From Pedobacter rhodius (lineage in GTDB: Bacteria > Bacteroidota > Bacteroidia > Sphingobacteriales > Sphingobacteriaceae): 64,000 bases of DNA. A program made the position numbers and the translations under genes. Below are positions 9,082-17,847 of this stretch, in pieces (position 1 is the stretch's first letter; each line of letters opens with the position of its first letter). The DNA is taken from NCBI RefSeq assembly GCF_027213645.1, contig NZ_JAPWGL010000005.1, forward strand, positions 62,001 to 126,000, in the 5' to 3' direction. The notes under the pieces are model-generated. The model saw only the letters and a list, made by a program, of their open reading frames with translations, was not told the origin of the DNA and did not search any database.

Positions 9082-9480
9082 TTAAGTTTCGATGGCAAAA
9101 GTTTCGATTGCAATGCAAGTACTGTCAGGCAGATATCCAACTATAAGAACCGGAATTTTTGTTTTGCCTTCGACACGGATAACCTGAATGCCGGAAAGGT
9201 TTTGCTTTAAAAAAGAATAGAGTTCTGCTATTTTTTGAGCATTTGCGAGCATTGGTGCATCCGATGCATCAACCTTAGAGATTACATGATTAAAAAAAGT
9301 AGCATGATCTAGTATTTTTAAATCAGATAAAGGCACATGATACTGATTTGCGATTTTTTGCTGCAGTTGAGCAGGCGGGATTTTTCCCCAATCGGTCGCC
9401 GTAAAATGACTTTCCGATTCGGTAAAATACAATACACCCAACAAAAGCTTGGTGATTGTAGTCAGGATGTTGTTACTCAT
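9082..9480 (-). CDS. NuiA-like nuclease inhibitor
   Basis: A 132-residue protein without a signal peptide, so cytoplasmic. It resembles the Anabaena nuclease A inhibitor NuiA along its length: LYFTESESHFTATDWG near the start, FFNHVISKVDA in the middle, FLKQNLSGIQVIRVEG, and a C terminus ending in Ile-Glu-Thr. In the NucA-NuiA complex the inhibitor's C-terminal Thr and an N-terminal Glu plug the metal site, and both are present here. The gene precedes a NucA-type nuclease gene by 37 nt on the same strand, so the inhibitor is translated first. Similarity was judged from memory of the NuiA sequence. Confidence 0.82.
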   Translation of the reverse strand: MSNNILTTITKLLLGVLYFTESESHFTATDWGKIPPAQLQQKIANQYHVPLSDLKILDHATFFNHVISKVDASDAPMLANAQKIAELYSFLKQNLSGIQVIRVEGKTKIPVLIVGYLPDSTCIAIETFAIET

Positions 9481-9686
9481 GTAATTAGGGGTAGATGTTT
9501 TATTTAAACAGCCTAATTTATAGAAAAAGTATTTAAATGAAGATAAGCGAAGATTAACATAAGGTTAATAATTACGCCTGAATGTAATGCATACAATGAA
9601 TTTTCCCTTTTTTAATTAAATCCAAAATGATAACATTTTTTGTGGCTAAGAAGGGCATTAATATTAGTTTTAACAGGTTGGTTGAA

Positions 9687-11489
9687 TCATATGGTTTTAA
9701 AATACGCCTGCAACGTAATTATTTGTTTTTTATTGAGGATGTCTGCCAATTCCTGTGCTGTTGCCTCTTTAATCTTCTTAACAGATTTAAAATGCGTTAA
9801 TAACTTATCTGCGGTGTTTTTGCCAATGCCTTCAATTTGTTCAAGCTCAGTTTTAAGGGTACCCTGATCACGTTTTTTGCGGTGAAAAGTAATACCAAAA
9901 CGGTGGGCTTCATCACGGAGTTGCTGAATTACTTTTAATGTTTCGGATTTCTTATCCAGATAGAGGGGGTATGAATCTCCGGGGTAGAACAATTCTTCCA
10001 GTCTTTTTGCAATACCAATTATCGTTACTTTATTTTCAATTCCAAGCAGTTTTAAACTCTTTACTGCTGATGATAGCTGGCCCTTACCACCATCAATTAT
10101 GATTAACTGGGGTAACGGTTGATTTTCATCTAACATTCTTCTGTAGCGACGGAAGACAGCTTCTTCCATGGTAGCGAAATCATTTGGACCCTCAACAGTT
10201 TTCACGTTAAAATGGCGGTAATCTTTTTTAGATGGTTTAGCATCTTTGAAAACGACAATGGCCGAAACCGGGTATTTCCCCTGGAAATTGGAGTTATCGA
10301 AACATTCTATGTGCTTAGGAAGTTGCGTTAAGCGTAAATCCTTCTGCATGGTTGTCAGAATGCGGTCGGTGCGTAAATCTGGATTTAACTTTTCGTACTG
10401 ATTTAGTTTTTCTTTCTTAAAAAATAAAACATTCTTTTGGGATAACTCTAAAAGTTTCTTCTTCTCCCCAAGTTTTGGTACCGTAAAACGCAAACTTTCA
10501 TCTTCCAGCGAAGGCTCAAAAGGCACGATAATTTCTCTTGAAGTACTGCTGAATTTTGTTCTGAAATCGAGTAAAGCCAGCGTTAAAATTTCATCATCGC
10601 TTTCATCTAACTGCTTTTTAACCTCAATAGTCTGCGTTTGAATGATTGTTCCATTCATTACTTTCAGGTAATTCACAAAGGCATATCGCTCATCAGAAGC
10701 AATACTGACCACATCAACATTGGTAATCGCACTATTTACAACGGTTGATTTACTTTGGTATTTTTCCAAAACCTGTAACCTTCTCGAGTACTGGTGCGCC
10801 AATTCGAAATTCAGTTCTTCCGAAGCTGTTTTAATAATGTTTTTAACATCACGGATAACATTACCTATTTTGCCGTTAAGAATTTCTTTTATTTCACTGA
10901 TGTTTTTATCGTAATCACTTTCGGTTTGATAGGCCTGGCATGGCCCCTTGCAATTTCCTATCTGATATTCCAGGCAAACCTTAAATTTTCCTTCGGCAAT
11001 ATTTTTATCGTTTAAGGGTAAAGAGCAGGTTCTTAGCGGATAGGTTTCCTTTATCAAATCCAGTATGGTATGCATCATACCTATGGAGCCGTAGGGGCCG
11101 AAATAGGTTGAGCCGTCTTTAATGACTTTCCTTGTCCAGTAAATTCTGGGGTAATTTTCATTTTTAACGATAATCCAGGGATAAGTTTTATCATCTTTTA
11201 AATTGATGTTAAACTTAGGCTGATGTTTCTTGATTAAGCTGTTTTCCAGTAACCAGGCATCAATTTCAGTATCAACAATCGTAAAAGTTATCTTCCTGAT
11301 TTTAGAAACGAGCACGCGGGTTTTACCGTTGAATTGATTCTTATCACTATTGAAATAAGAGCCAACCCGATTCCGCAGATCTTTTGCTTTTCCGATATAC
11401 ATTAACTTCCCGTCTGCATCCCAGTATTGGTACACACCCGGTTTATGTGGAATCGCGGTTAATGCTGTTTTATGATCGAAACTGCTCAT
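9687..11489 (-). CDS. uvrC: Excinuclease ABC subunit C
   Basis: A 600-residue protein of the UvrABC nucleotide excision repair complex that makes both incisions around a lesion. Visible parts: GIY-YIG nuclease (PGVYQYWDADGKLMYIGKAK, residues 17-36, with RNRVGSYF), Cys cluster CLEYQIGNCKGPC, a UVR-type helical pair around residue 210-245, the RNase-H-like 5' nuclease (ECFDNSNFQG, IIDGGKGQLSSA, DEAHRFGITFHRKKR), and helix-hairpin-helix QIEGIGKNTADKLL. Length is normal. A TATTTTTG box ends 7 nt before the ATG. Confidence 0.96.
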   Translation of the reverse strand: MSSFDHKTALTAIPHKPGVYQYWDADGKLMYIGKAKDLRNRVGSYFNSDKNQFNGKTRVLVSKIRKITFTIVDTEIDAWLLENSLIKKHQPKFNINLKDDKTYPWIIVKNENYPRIYWTRKVIKDGSTYFGPYGSIGMMHTILDLIKETYPLRTCSLPLNDKNIAEGKFKVCLEYQIGNCKGPCQAYQTESDYDKNISEIKEILNGKIGNVIRDVKNIIKTASEELNFELAHQYSRRLQVLEKYQSKSTVVNSAITNVDVVSIASDERYAFVNYLKVMNGTIIQTQTIEVKKQLDESDDEILTLALLDFRTKFSSTSREIIVPFEPSLEDESLRFTVPKLGEKKKLLELSQKNVLFFKKEKLNQYEKLNPDLRTDRILTTMQKDLRLTQLPKHIECFDNSNFQGKYPVSAIVVFKDAKPSKKDYRHFNVKTVEGPNDFATMEEAVFRRYRRMLDENQPLPQLIIIDGGKGQLSSAVKSLKLLGIENKVTIIGIAKRLEELFYPGDSYPLYLDKKSETLKVIQQLRDEAHRFGITFHRKKRDQGTLKTELEQIEGIGKNTADKLLTHFKSVKKIKEATAQELADILNKKQIITLQAYFKTI

Positions 11490-11496
11490 TTAAATA

Positions 11497-11504
11497 CAAA
11501 AATA
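11497..11504 (-). promoter_or_regulatory. Candidate -7 box abutting uvrC start
   Basis: TATTTTTG on the minus strand fits TAnnTTTG and ends 7 nt before the uvrC ATG, so the transcript would have almost no leader. No clear -33 element was found. Confidence 0.35.
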
Positions 11505-11668
11505 GGATTCCAAAGTGAAAATCTATCTTTTAAAAGGATGGGAAAAATTGATATAAAATTTGCTTCAATGTAACTATCAAAAAAGACTGATTTTTTAAAC
11601 CAAATCTTTATGTAACAAAAAATATTTTTTTAAGCCAACACGCAAATATTTAAAAAACTAGTTTAATC

Positions 11669-13891
11669 TTAAAAACCAAGCTTCTCATCTAATTCTGTCG
11701 TTCCTTCTTCCTCCTTTTGATATTGATTACAATCAAATACAATTGAAACGCCCGATTTTGGCGCTTCAAAATCAGCATGACTGATTTTTAATTTGGGGTT
11801 TGCATAAACTCTTTTTATAAAGCCTGCAAAAATAGGAAGGGCCGTGTTTGCACCTTCACCCTGATTGGTGCTGATAAAATGGAAAGCCCGGTCTTCACAA
11901 CCTGTCCAGATACCGGTAACCAGTTGAGGCGTAACGGCCATAAACCAACCATCAGAGTTATTCTGGGTTGTGCCTGTTTTACCGCCGATTGGAGCATTAA
12001 CCTTATATTTATAATTCAACCGCGATCCTGTACCGTTCGTTACCACACCTTTAAGCATTCTCGTCATCACATAGGCAACCTCTTCACTCATAATCGGTTT
12101 CGGTATTGGTTTCTGAGAAAAGAGCACCACGCCATTTTTATCTTCAATCCTTAATAAATAAACAGGCTGCGTATAAACGCCTTTATTGGCGAAGGCTCCA
12201 TAGGCGCCAACCATATTGTATACGGAGGCATCAAAGGAGCCCAGGCAGATTGATGGGTAAGCAGGTACGTTCGGTATACCCATTTTAGTCGCCAGGTTGG
12301 CAACCGCTACCGGACCAACCTGTTTCATCAGGTATGCCGTGACATAGTTTTGAGAATAAGCAAGGGCTTTTTGTAAAGTTATGGCACCTTCCAGCGGTTT
12401 TCCGGAAGATCTGGGTGTGTACGGTTCGCCGTAACCTTCTATGGTTACAGGTACATTTGGAACGGTTAAACATGGCGAAAAACCATTTTCTACCGCAACC
12501 GCATAGGTAAAGGGTTTTGCTGTAGAACCCACCTGGCGTGTACCCATTTTTACCTGATCATATTTAAAATGCTCGTAATTGATGCCGCCAACCCAGGCTT
12601 TTACATATCCGGTTGTCGGGTCCATACTCATCATCGCATTGCGTAAAAGCATTTTATAATAACGTACAGAATCGATCGGTTTCATGGTGGTATCAACATT
12701 TCCTTTCCAGGTAAAAATGGTCAAGTCTGTTGGTGTATTAAATTCTGTTTTAATTTCTTCATCGGTTTTACCATCAAGTTTGGCAGCCTTATAACGGTCA
12801 GAACGTTTAATGCCCTGTTCAATTTGCAGTGCCTTATCCTTAAACGGATTTCTTCCTTTCCAGCTATTCAGGAACTGCGCCTGAAGTATTTTCATATATT
12901 CTTTCTGAGCGGCTTCGGCATATTCCTGCATATCGTAGTTTAAAGTTGTATAAATCTTTAAACCATCGCGATCCAGGTCGTAAGAAGTTCCATCAGGTTT
13001 TGTAATCCCTTGTTCTTCAAAAATGCTTTTAATATCATTTTTTAAAACCGACCTGAAATAGGGCGCAATGCCGTCGTTAACCGTTGCTGCATTAAAGTGA
13101 AGATTTAACGGAGTTTCTTTTTCCTCATCGAATTGTTGCTGCGTTAAGAAATCAGATTTAACCATCATCGCCATAACCGTGTTCCTTCTTGCTTTGGAAC
13201 GTTCGGGATTTCGGGTTGGAGAATACATGGTAATGCCTTTTTGCATACCAACTAAAGTTGCGGCCTGAGGAACGGTTAATTTATCCGGTGTGGTATTGAA
13301 GTAAACCCTTGCAGCCGATTTAATTCCATAAGCCTGATTGCCGAAATCAACCGTATTTAAGTACATGGTGATGATTTCTTCTTTGGTGTAATTCCTTTCC
13401 AGTTTAACCGCAACCACCCATTCTTTAAACTTTTGCATCACGCGTTTAAAAAAGTTTCGCTGTCTGCCTTCTTCAGAAAATAAATTCAACGCCAATTGCT
13501 GCGTAATGGTACTGCCACCTTGTTTTTTGCCAATTAAGTTGTAGCCGATAATGGTAAAAGTACGCTGGAAGTCAATTCCGGAGTGATCCTTAAAACGGGT
13601 ATCTTCTGTGGCAATCAGGCCGTTGATTACATTCGGTGAAATCTCTTTATAAGTAACATTCGAACGGTTCTGAACGAAGTAAGTTCCGAGTGTTCTGCCA
13701 TCTTCGGCGATAATTTCTGAAGCCTGATTGCTTTTCGGATGCTCAATATCTCTGAATGAAGGCAGGCTGCCAAAAAGGCCGAACCCTATCATGGAAATAA
13801 AAATGGTAAATATTGCAATACCGCCGATTACAATTTTCCAAATTCGAAGATTATATCTTTTAATATCGGCTGCAGAAAGGGATTTGTTCAT
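11669..13891 (-). CDS. Penicillin-binding protein 1A (transglycosylase/transpeptidase)
   Basis: A 740-residue bifunctional class A PBP that polymerises and crosslinks peptidoglycan. The ATG at 13891 is preferred because it begins 1 nt after the sprE stop; a longer frame would overlap it. One transmembrane helix at about 17-40. Glycosyltransferase-51 domain with ATEDTRFKDHSGID (Glu96) and GGSTITQQLALNL. Transpeptidase with SxxK at 456-459 (GSTAK), SxN at 513-515 (SQN) and KTG at 638-640 (GGKTGTTQNNSDGWF). All catalytic residues are present. It is likely cotranscribed with the upstream sprE/porW gene. Confidence 0.96.
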   Translation of the reverse strand: MNKSLSAADIKRYNLRIWKIVIGGIAIFTIFISMIGFGLFGSLPSFRDIEHPKSNQASEIIAEDGRTLGTYFVQNRSNVTYKEISPNVINGLIATEDTRFKDHSGIDFQRTFTIIGYNLIGKKQGGSTITQQLALNLFSEEGRQRNFFKRVMQKFKEWVVAVKLERNYTKEEIITMYLNTVDFGNQAYGIKSAARVYFNTTPDKLTVPQAATLVGMQKGITMYSPTRNPERSKARRNTVMAMMVKSDFLTQQQFDEEKETPLNLHFNAATVNDGIAPYFRSVLKNDIKSIFEEQGITKPDGTSYDLDRDGLKIYTTLNYDMQEYAEAAQKEYMKILQAQFLNSWKGRNPFKDKALQIEQGIKRSDRYKAAKLDGKTDEEIKTEFNTPTDLTIFTWKGNVDTTMKPIDSVRYYKMLLRNAMMSMDPTTGYVKAWVGGINYEHFKYDQVKMGTRQVGSTAKPFTYAVAVENGFSPCLTVPNVPVTIEGYGEPYTPRSSGKPLEGAITLQKALAYSQNYVTAYLMKQVGPVAVANLATKMGIPNVPAYPSICLGSFDASVYNMVGAYGAFANKGVYTQPVYLLRIEDKNGVVLFSQKPIPKPIMSEEVAYVMTRMLKGVVTNGTGSRLNYKYKVNAPIGGKTGTTQNNSDGWFMAVTPQLVTGIWTGCEDRAFHFISTNQGEGANTALPIFAGFIKRVYANPKLKISHADFEAPKSGVSIVFDCNQYQKEEEGTTELDEKLGF

Positions 13892-13892
13892 T

Positions 13893-16664
13893 TTAATAAT
13901 TGTTTTTGTAAAACTCCAGATATTCGTTAACACGAGTTCTATCCGTTAGTTTTTCGAAATTTTCTTTACTGATGATGAAGGATTTATACTTTGTTGCCGG
14001 CACTTTCATTATATTTTTCAGCTGGCCTTTAATACTTTCTTCATAAATTTTAGCATCTTCCAAATCAACAAAACTGGTTACATAAATTAACTGGTCGTCA
14101 TCTAACTCCACCAATTTATGAGCCAAGTCATTATCCGGATAATTGCCGCGATTGAATTGGCCTATACCAAATCTGGAAGAGCTCAAAGTTAAGGAAGCAT
14201 CGGCAACATCTATCACATAATAATAGGTATTTGAGGTTGCCGTACTAAATATGCTTAGCGGTTTAGCGGCATCGGCTTTATTTTCTGCCGGTTTTTCGAT
14301 AGTTTTGGTTACGACTTCCTTCTTTTCAGGGGTAACAGCGGCATTAATATTTTCTATCGGCTTAGGTTTAATATCTGCCGGTTTAGATTGGCTCACAAAT
14401 CTTGGTTCGTTCGAATCAAAATCGACTAAAGCAACAGGTCTTTGTTTAAATTCTTCCAGGTTGGCTTCAATGTATTTTAAATGATCGCGTACCAGGGGTG
14501 TTATAATGAGATCATTCGGATAAAGCGTTGTAATTAAATTGAATTCGGTTAAAAGTGCATTAACTTTCGAGGTTCTGCCGATGGCGATGGCCTTCAGGTA
14601 GGCATATTGAGGCGCTAAATCATTATTCGGATAAGCAGCTATGTTGTCGTTTGATTGTTTAATAACGCTCGGGTAATCCTTTTTTGCATAAGCATCGAAA
14701 GCAAGATTATAGCTTTGATTAATGGCATTTTCCAATGCATCTTGTTTCGACGAATACGATGGATCAAGAATGGTTTTCGCAAAATTGGATTCGGGGAATT
14801 TTGTTAAAACCAACTGGCGATATTCGCTCGCTTTGCCCTCTTCATTGCCTTTATAATTCAAGTATAGGCTGTAATAAATCGCAGCAAGATGATTATTGTC
14901 AGGAAAACGTTTGAGCAACTCCAGGTAAACTTTATTCGCTTCATCTTTATCATTTAACTCCTGCTGATAAAAACTCGCTATTTCAAAGTAAGCATCGATA
15001 ATTTTTTGATTTGATGCAGCAACCAATGCAGGTGTTAATGGTAAAGCATCTGAAAATTGTTTTTCTACTGAGGTTTGATCTGCTAAAGCATTCGCCGTAT
15101 TATTAATTGGTGTAATGCCATTCGCTATATTTCCGCCTGCTAAAACCTGATTGGTTTCCTGTGCTGAAGTACGCACACTCTGGCGCCAGTTGTCTTCCAG
15201 TGGCCGGTTTCCCCATCGCTTTTTAAAATCTGCAAAACCATTACTAATCGCTGCATTATTATTAAAATAAAATGTACTAGCTGTTGTTCCGCTACTGGCA
15301 GAAACACTTACGCTTTGCGCAGGGAAACCAGAACTATTTAAGGATTGGACATTCGTGTTTGGAATTGTTGAAACCTCGACTTTAGGTCTTAGATATTCTT
15401 TTATTTTAGCTGCTCTTTCTGTTTCCGGTAACCTTGCAATGGCCTGCAAAGTATCTTCTTTTGAAATTAGGGTATATCTGTCAGATAAATACTGAAGATT
15501 TTGTGATTTTTTAACAATATTATCGTAATCGGGGAAGCCCTTAGGCATAATGTTTACCGTGCTGTCGTAATATGCTTTAGCTTTAATGTAATTTTTAAAT
15601 TCATTAAAATTTAGATCGGCAATTCTTAAATAGGAAAGTGCTTTTTGATTTACATTTTTTATGCTTTTTTGTGCCGATTTTTGATAATTTTCTTCTGCCT
15701 TTGCAAAGTTGCTTTCTTTCGAAAATAGTTCGCCAACCTGGTAATAAATCTGGTCTGTGTAATCGGTATTCTTATCATCTTTTAATAAAGCCAGCAGCGC
15801 CTTATCTTCATTTATTTTATACCCGCTTATTAAAGCACGAACTTTTATACGCTGCAGATTTGCATGGAAATACAATTCAAATGGCGCATTACTGTTTTCA
15901 ACCTTCGTATAATTAATAAATGCATTTTGGAAGTCATTTTCTTTTTCCTGCAACTGGGCAAGGATATATTGCCAGCGAATTCTTAACTGTTTTTCATCTG
16001 CATTTTTTATTGCCGATTCCAGTAATAAGATGGCTTCTTTATTTCTTTTTTGATAAATGCGCATCTGTGCTGTGGTCGCTAAAGGCTCAGGTAAATCCTT
16101 TTTCAATTCATCCTGAGCACGCAACATGGTGTCCAGAATTTTATCTGCATATGCCATATTATTTAACTCCATCTGGCTTCTGGCTTTCCAGTTCATAGCC
16201 ATAATGAAGGTTTTTAAATTGCTGCTGTAGGTTTTAGCAGTATAATCGAAATATTCTGATGCAATAAAATAATTACCTTTTAAATAATTTGCTTTACCTA
16301 AAAGCATATAAGCATCATCTATATAATTACTAAAGCTTTTCTCGTTGATAATCGTTTGACCTTTAAAAATAATTTCATCAAGGGGTTTGTTTGCAGCGCC
16401 TGGGGTTAAGGTTAAAGTAAGCTGTGGCTCCGGATCTAAATAAACAGACAGGATTTTCTCGTAATTATCAGAATAAGTTTGCAACAAACCTTCGTTGTAT
16501 TCTGTTAATAAAACATTTGAGTTATATATATAGTTATACCTAGCCGTTAAGTTTTGCATCTTACGGTCTACGGCAGTATCTTTATTGGCCACGCAGCCAC
16601 AAATAAAAAGACTGCTTAAAATGAAAATTAAGAAATATAAGGCTTTTCTGATGTTATTTTTCAA
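13893..16664 (-). CDS. sprE: Type IX secretion TPR lipoprotein SprE/PorW
   Basis: A 923-residue lipoprotein with signal ending FICGC (Cys24) and the SprE/PorW signature just behind it, NLTARYNYIYNSNVLLTEYN. The rest is tetratricopeptide-like: YAKAKAYYDSTV, SFYQQELNDKDEANKVYLEL, RFPDNNHLAAIYYSLY, FDAYAKKDYPSVIKQS, with an Ala/Lys/Pro-rich stretch near residue 770-800 and a C-terminal SPOR-like alpha/beta segment (YYYVIDVADASLTL ... FIISKENFEKL). In Flavobacterium and Porphyromonas SprE/PorW is needed for type IX secretion and links the motor to the GldKN ring and the translocon. PBP1A follows after 1 nt. Confidence 0.88.
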   Translation of the reverse strand: MKNNIRKALYFLIFILSSLFICGCVANKDTAVDRKMQNLTARYNYIYNSNVLLTEYNEGLLQTYSDNYEKILSVYLDPEPQLTLTLTPGAANKPLDEIIFKGQTIINEKSFSNYIDDAYMLLGKANYLKGNYFIASEYFDYTAKTYSSNLKTFIMAMNWKARSQMELNNMAYADKILDTMLRAQDELKKDLPEPLATTAQMRIYQKRNKEAILLLESAIKNADEKQLRIRWQYILAQLQEKENDFQNAFINYTKVENSNAPFELYFHANLQRIKVRALISGYKINEDKALLALLKDDKNTDYTDQIYYQVGELFSKESNFAKAEENYQKSAQKSIKNVNQKALSYLRIADLNFNEFKNYIKAKAYYDSTVNIMPKGFPDYDNIVKKSQNLQYLSDRYTLISKEDTLQAIARLPETERAAKIKEYLRPKVEVSTIPNTNVQSLNSSGFPAQSVSVSASSGTTASTFYFNNNAAISNGFADFKKRWGNRPLEDNWRQSVRTSAQETNQVLAGGNIANGITPINNTANALADQTSVEKQFSDALPLTPALVAASNQKIIDAYFEIASFYQQELNDKDEANKVYLELLKRFPDNNHLAAIYYSLYLNYKGNEEGKASEYRQLVLTKFPESNFAKTILDPSYSSKQDALENAINQSYNLAFDAYAKKDYPSVIKQSNDNIAAYPNNDLAPQYAYLKAIAIGRTSKVNALLTEFNLITTLYPNDLIITPLVRDHLKYIEANLEEFKQRPVALVDFDSNEPRFVSQSKPADIKPKPIENINAAVTPEKKEVVTKTIEKPAENKADAAKPLSIFSTATSNTYYYVIDVADASLTLSSSRFGIGQFNRGNYPDNDLAHKLVELDDDQLIYVTSFVDLEDAKIYEESIKGQLKNIMKVPATKYKSFIISKENFEKLTDRTRVNEYLEFYKNNY

Positions 16665-16730
16665 GTATAAAAAATCGCGTTAGTTATAATATAATAAACA
16701 AATTTTAAGTAAAAATATTTTACCAGGCAA

Positions 16731-16752
16731 CAAATTTAATTATTCAAAGTTA
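16731..16752 (-). promoter_or_regulatory. Two candidate -7 boxes upstream of sprE
   Basis: On the minus strand TAACTTTG (16752-16745) and TAAATTTG (16738-16731) both fit TAnnTTTG, 65-80 nt before the sprE ATG. No -33 element is obvious for either. Confidence 0.3.
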
Positions 16753-16773
16753 ACTTAATTATTGCATTAAAAA

Positions 16774-16995
16774 ATGGGAAACCCTAAAGATGAAAATGGC
16801 GGAAAAAAGGCTAATGCAGCGGTGAAATACTCGGCTATAGGTTTTCAGATGATTGCGACTATCGGGTTGTTAACTTTTATAGGCTACAAAATAGATGAAC
16901 ATCGAGGGAGCAAAACCAATATCATAACAGCAGTTTTTGCCCTTGCAGGGGTTGGTATTGCTTTATATCAGGCGATCAGGCAGGTTACGAGATAA
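16774..16995 (+). CDS. AtpZ/AtpI-family ATP synthase accessory protein
   Basis: A 73-residue membrane protein with a charged, Lys/Gly/Asn-rich N terminus and two transmembrane helices (YSAIGFQMIATIGLLTFIGY and ITAVFALAGVGIALYQAI), joined by KIDEHRGSKTN. This is the AtpZ/AtpI-like layout; such proteins help c-ring assembly or Mg/Ca transport. It opens the F-type ATP synthase cluster, though 448 bp of repeat-rich DNA separate it from the next gene. Confidence 0.8.
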   Translation: MGNPKDENGGKKANAAVKYSAIGFQMIATIGLLTFIGYKIDEHRGSKTNIITAVFALAGVGIALYQAIRQVTR

Positions 16996-17443
16996 ATTGC
17001 TTTATTATTGAATTGTTAAATGGTTTTATTGCTGAAAGTTCATATCGGTTGGTAGTTTTCAGTTAATCGTTTTCAATTTTGTTGCGGAAAATATAAACAA
17101 TTTTACAATTCGCTCAATTAACAAATTAGGCTGTTAGCCTGTATCCGTTTAACAATTAAGCAATCAAACAATCAGAACAATTTTTTTCAGCTAACCTACC
17201 AACACAATAATTCAAACAGTTATCCATTTTAAATTTTTATTAGGCATTTTTTGTTTTCAGTTGACAGTTTTCAGTTCACCAAATTATCAATTAAGCAGTA
17301 TCTTAAAATTAGGCTTTTTGTATCCGTTAACCACTTAATCGATTTAAACAGTTAAGCAACCTAATAAATTCGCTCCTGCACTAGTTACTTGATGCTAAAA
17401 TCTTATCTTTGCCGGAGTTTTTATTTGCAAATAAATTATTCCA
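16996..17443 (+). repeat. Low-complexity word-repeat spacer in the atp operon
   Basis: No supportable gene in 448 bp. The DNA is built of short recurring words: variants of ACAATTAAGCAATCAAACAATC around 17100-17180 and of GTTTTCAGTTGACAGTTTTCAGTT around 17050-17075 and 17252-17277, plus TTAACAATTAAGC-like phrases. The phrase TGTATCCGTT occurs twice (17140 and 17318). The copies diverge and no regular period is seen. Confidence 0.6.
17404..17411 (+). promoter_or_regulatory. Candidate -7 box before the atp core operon
   Basis: TATCTTTG fits TAnnTTTG, 32 nt before the TTG start at 17444, at the end of the repeat spacer. A clear -33 TTTG is missing. Confidence 0.4.
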
Positions 17444-17833
17444 TTGACGCTAGCCAAATTTACCAGTTCCTATTTAATATTTGTTGGGCTTTTAATCGGC
17501 ATTATCGCTGCTTTACCCATGTTATTTCCTGATACGCAGCTTTTCGTTAAAAACTTTTGGCTCATGTTCAGTTTTCTGGCAGGCATAACTTTTATAGCTT
17601 ATGTACTTGTCGATATCGGCATAAAACGCGATCCGGAAGTCGGTATTATGGCCATTATGGGATCAATTGCAGTGAAGATGATTTTTTGTATGGCTTTTGT
17701 GCTGATTTACAGTATAAAAGAGAAGGGAATAGGTGTTGTATTTCTCCTAAATTTTTTTTCTTTATATTTATTGTTTTCAGTCTTTGAAATATACTGTTTG
17801 TTACGTAACTTGCGCCACCAAAATTTAAAGTAA
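17444..17833 (+). CDS. Small four-helix membrane protein of the atp operon
   Basis: A 129-residue very hydrophobic protein with four predicted transmembrane helices (SYLIFVGLLIGIIAALPMLF, FWLMFSFLAGITFIAYVLVD, IMAIMGSIAVKMIFCMAFVL, VVFLLNFFSLYLLFSVFEIY) and a basic C terminus. It begins with TTG and ends 14 nt before atpB. Position and shape suggest an AtpI-like or uncharacterised assembly factor of the F0 part, but no family motif was recognised. Start is uncertain because no ATG gives the first helix. Confidence 0.7.
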   Translation: MTLAKFTSSYLIFVGLLIGIIAALPMLFPDTQLFVKNFWLMFSFLAGITFIAYVLVDIGIKRDPEVGIMAIMGSIAVKMIFCMAFVLIYSIKEKGIGVVFLLNFFSLYLLFSVFEIYCLLRNLRHQNLK

Positions 17834-17847
17834 AAATCTGCCAATAA

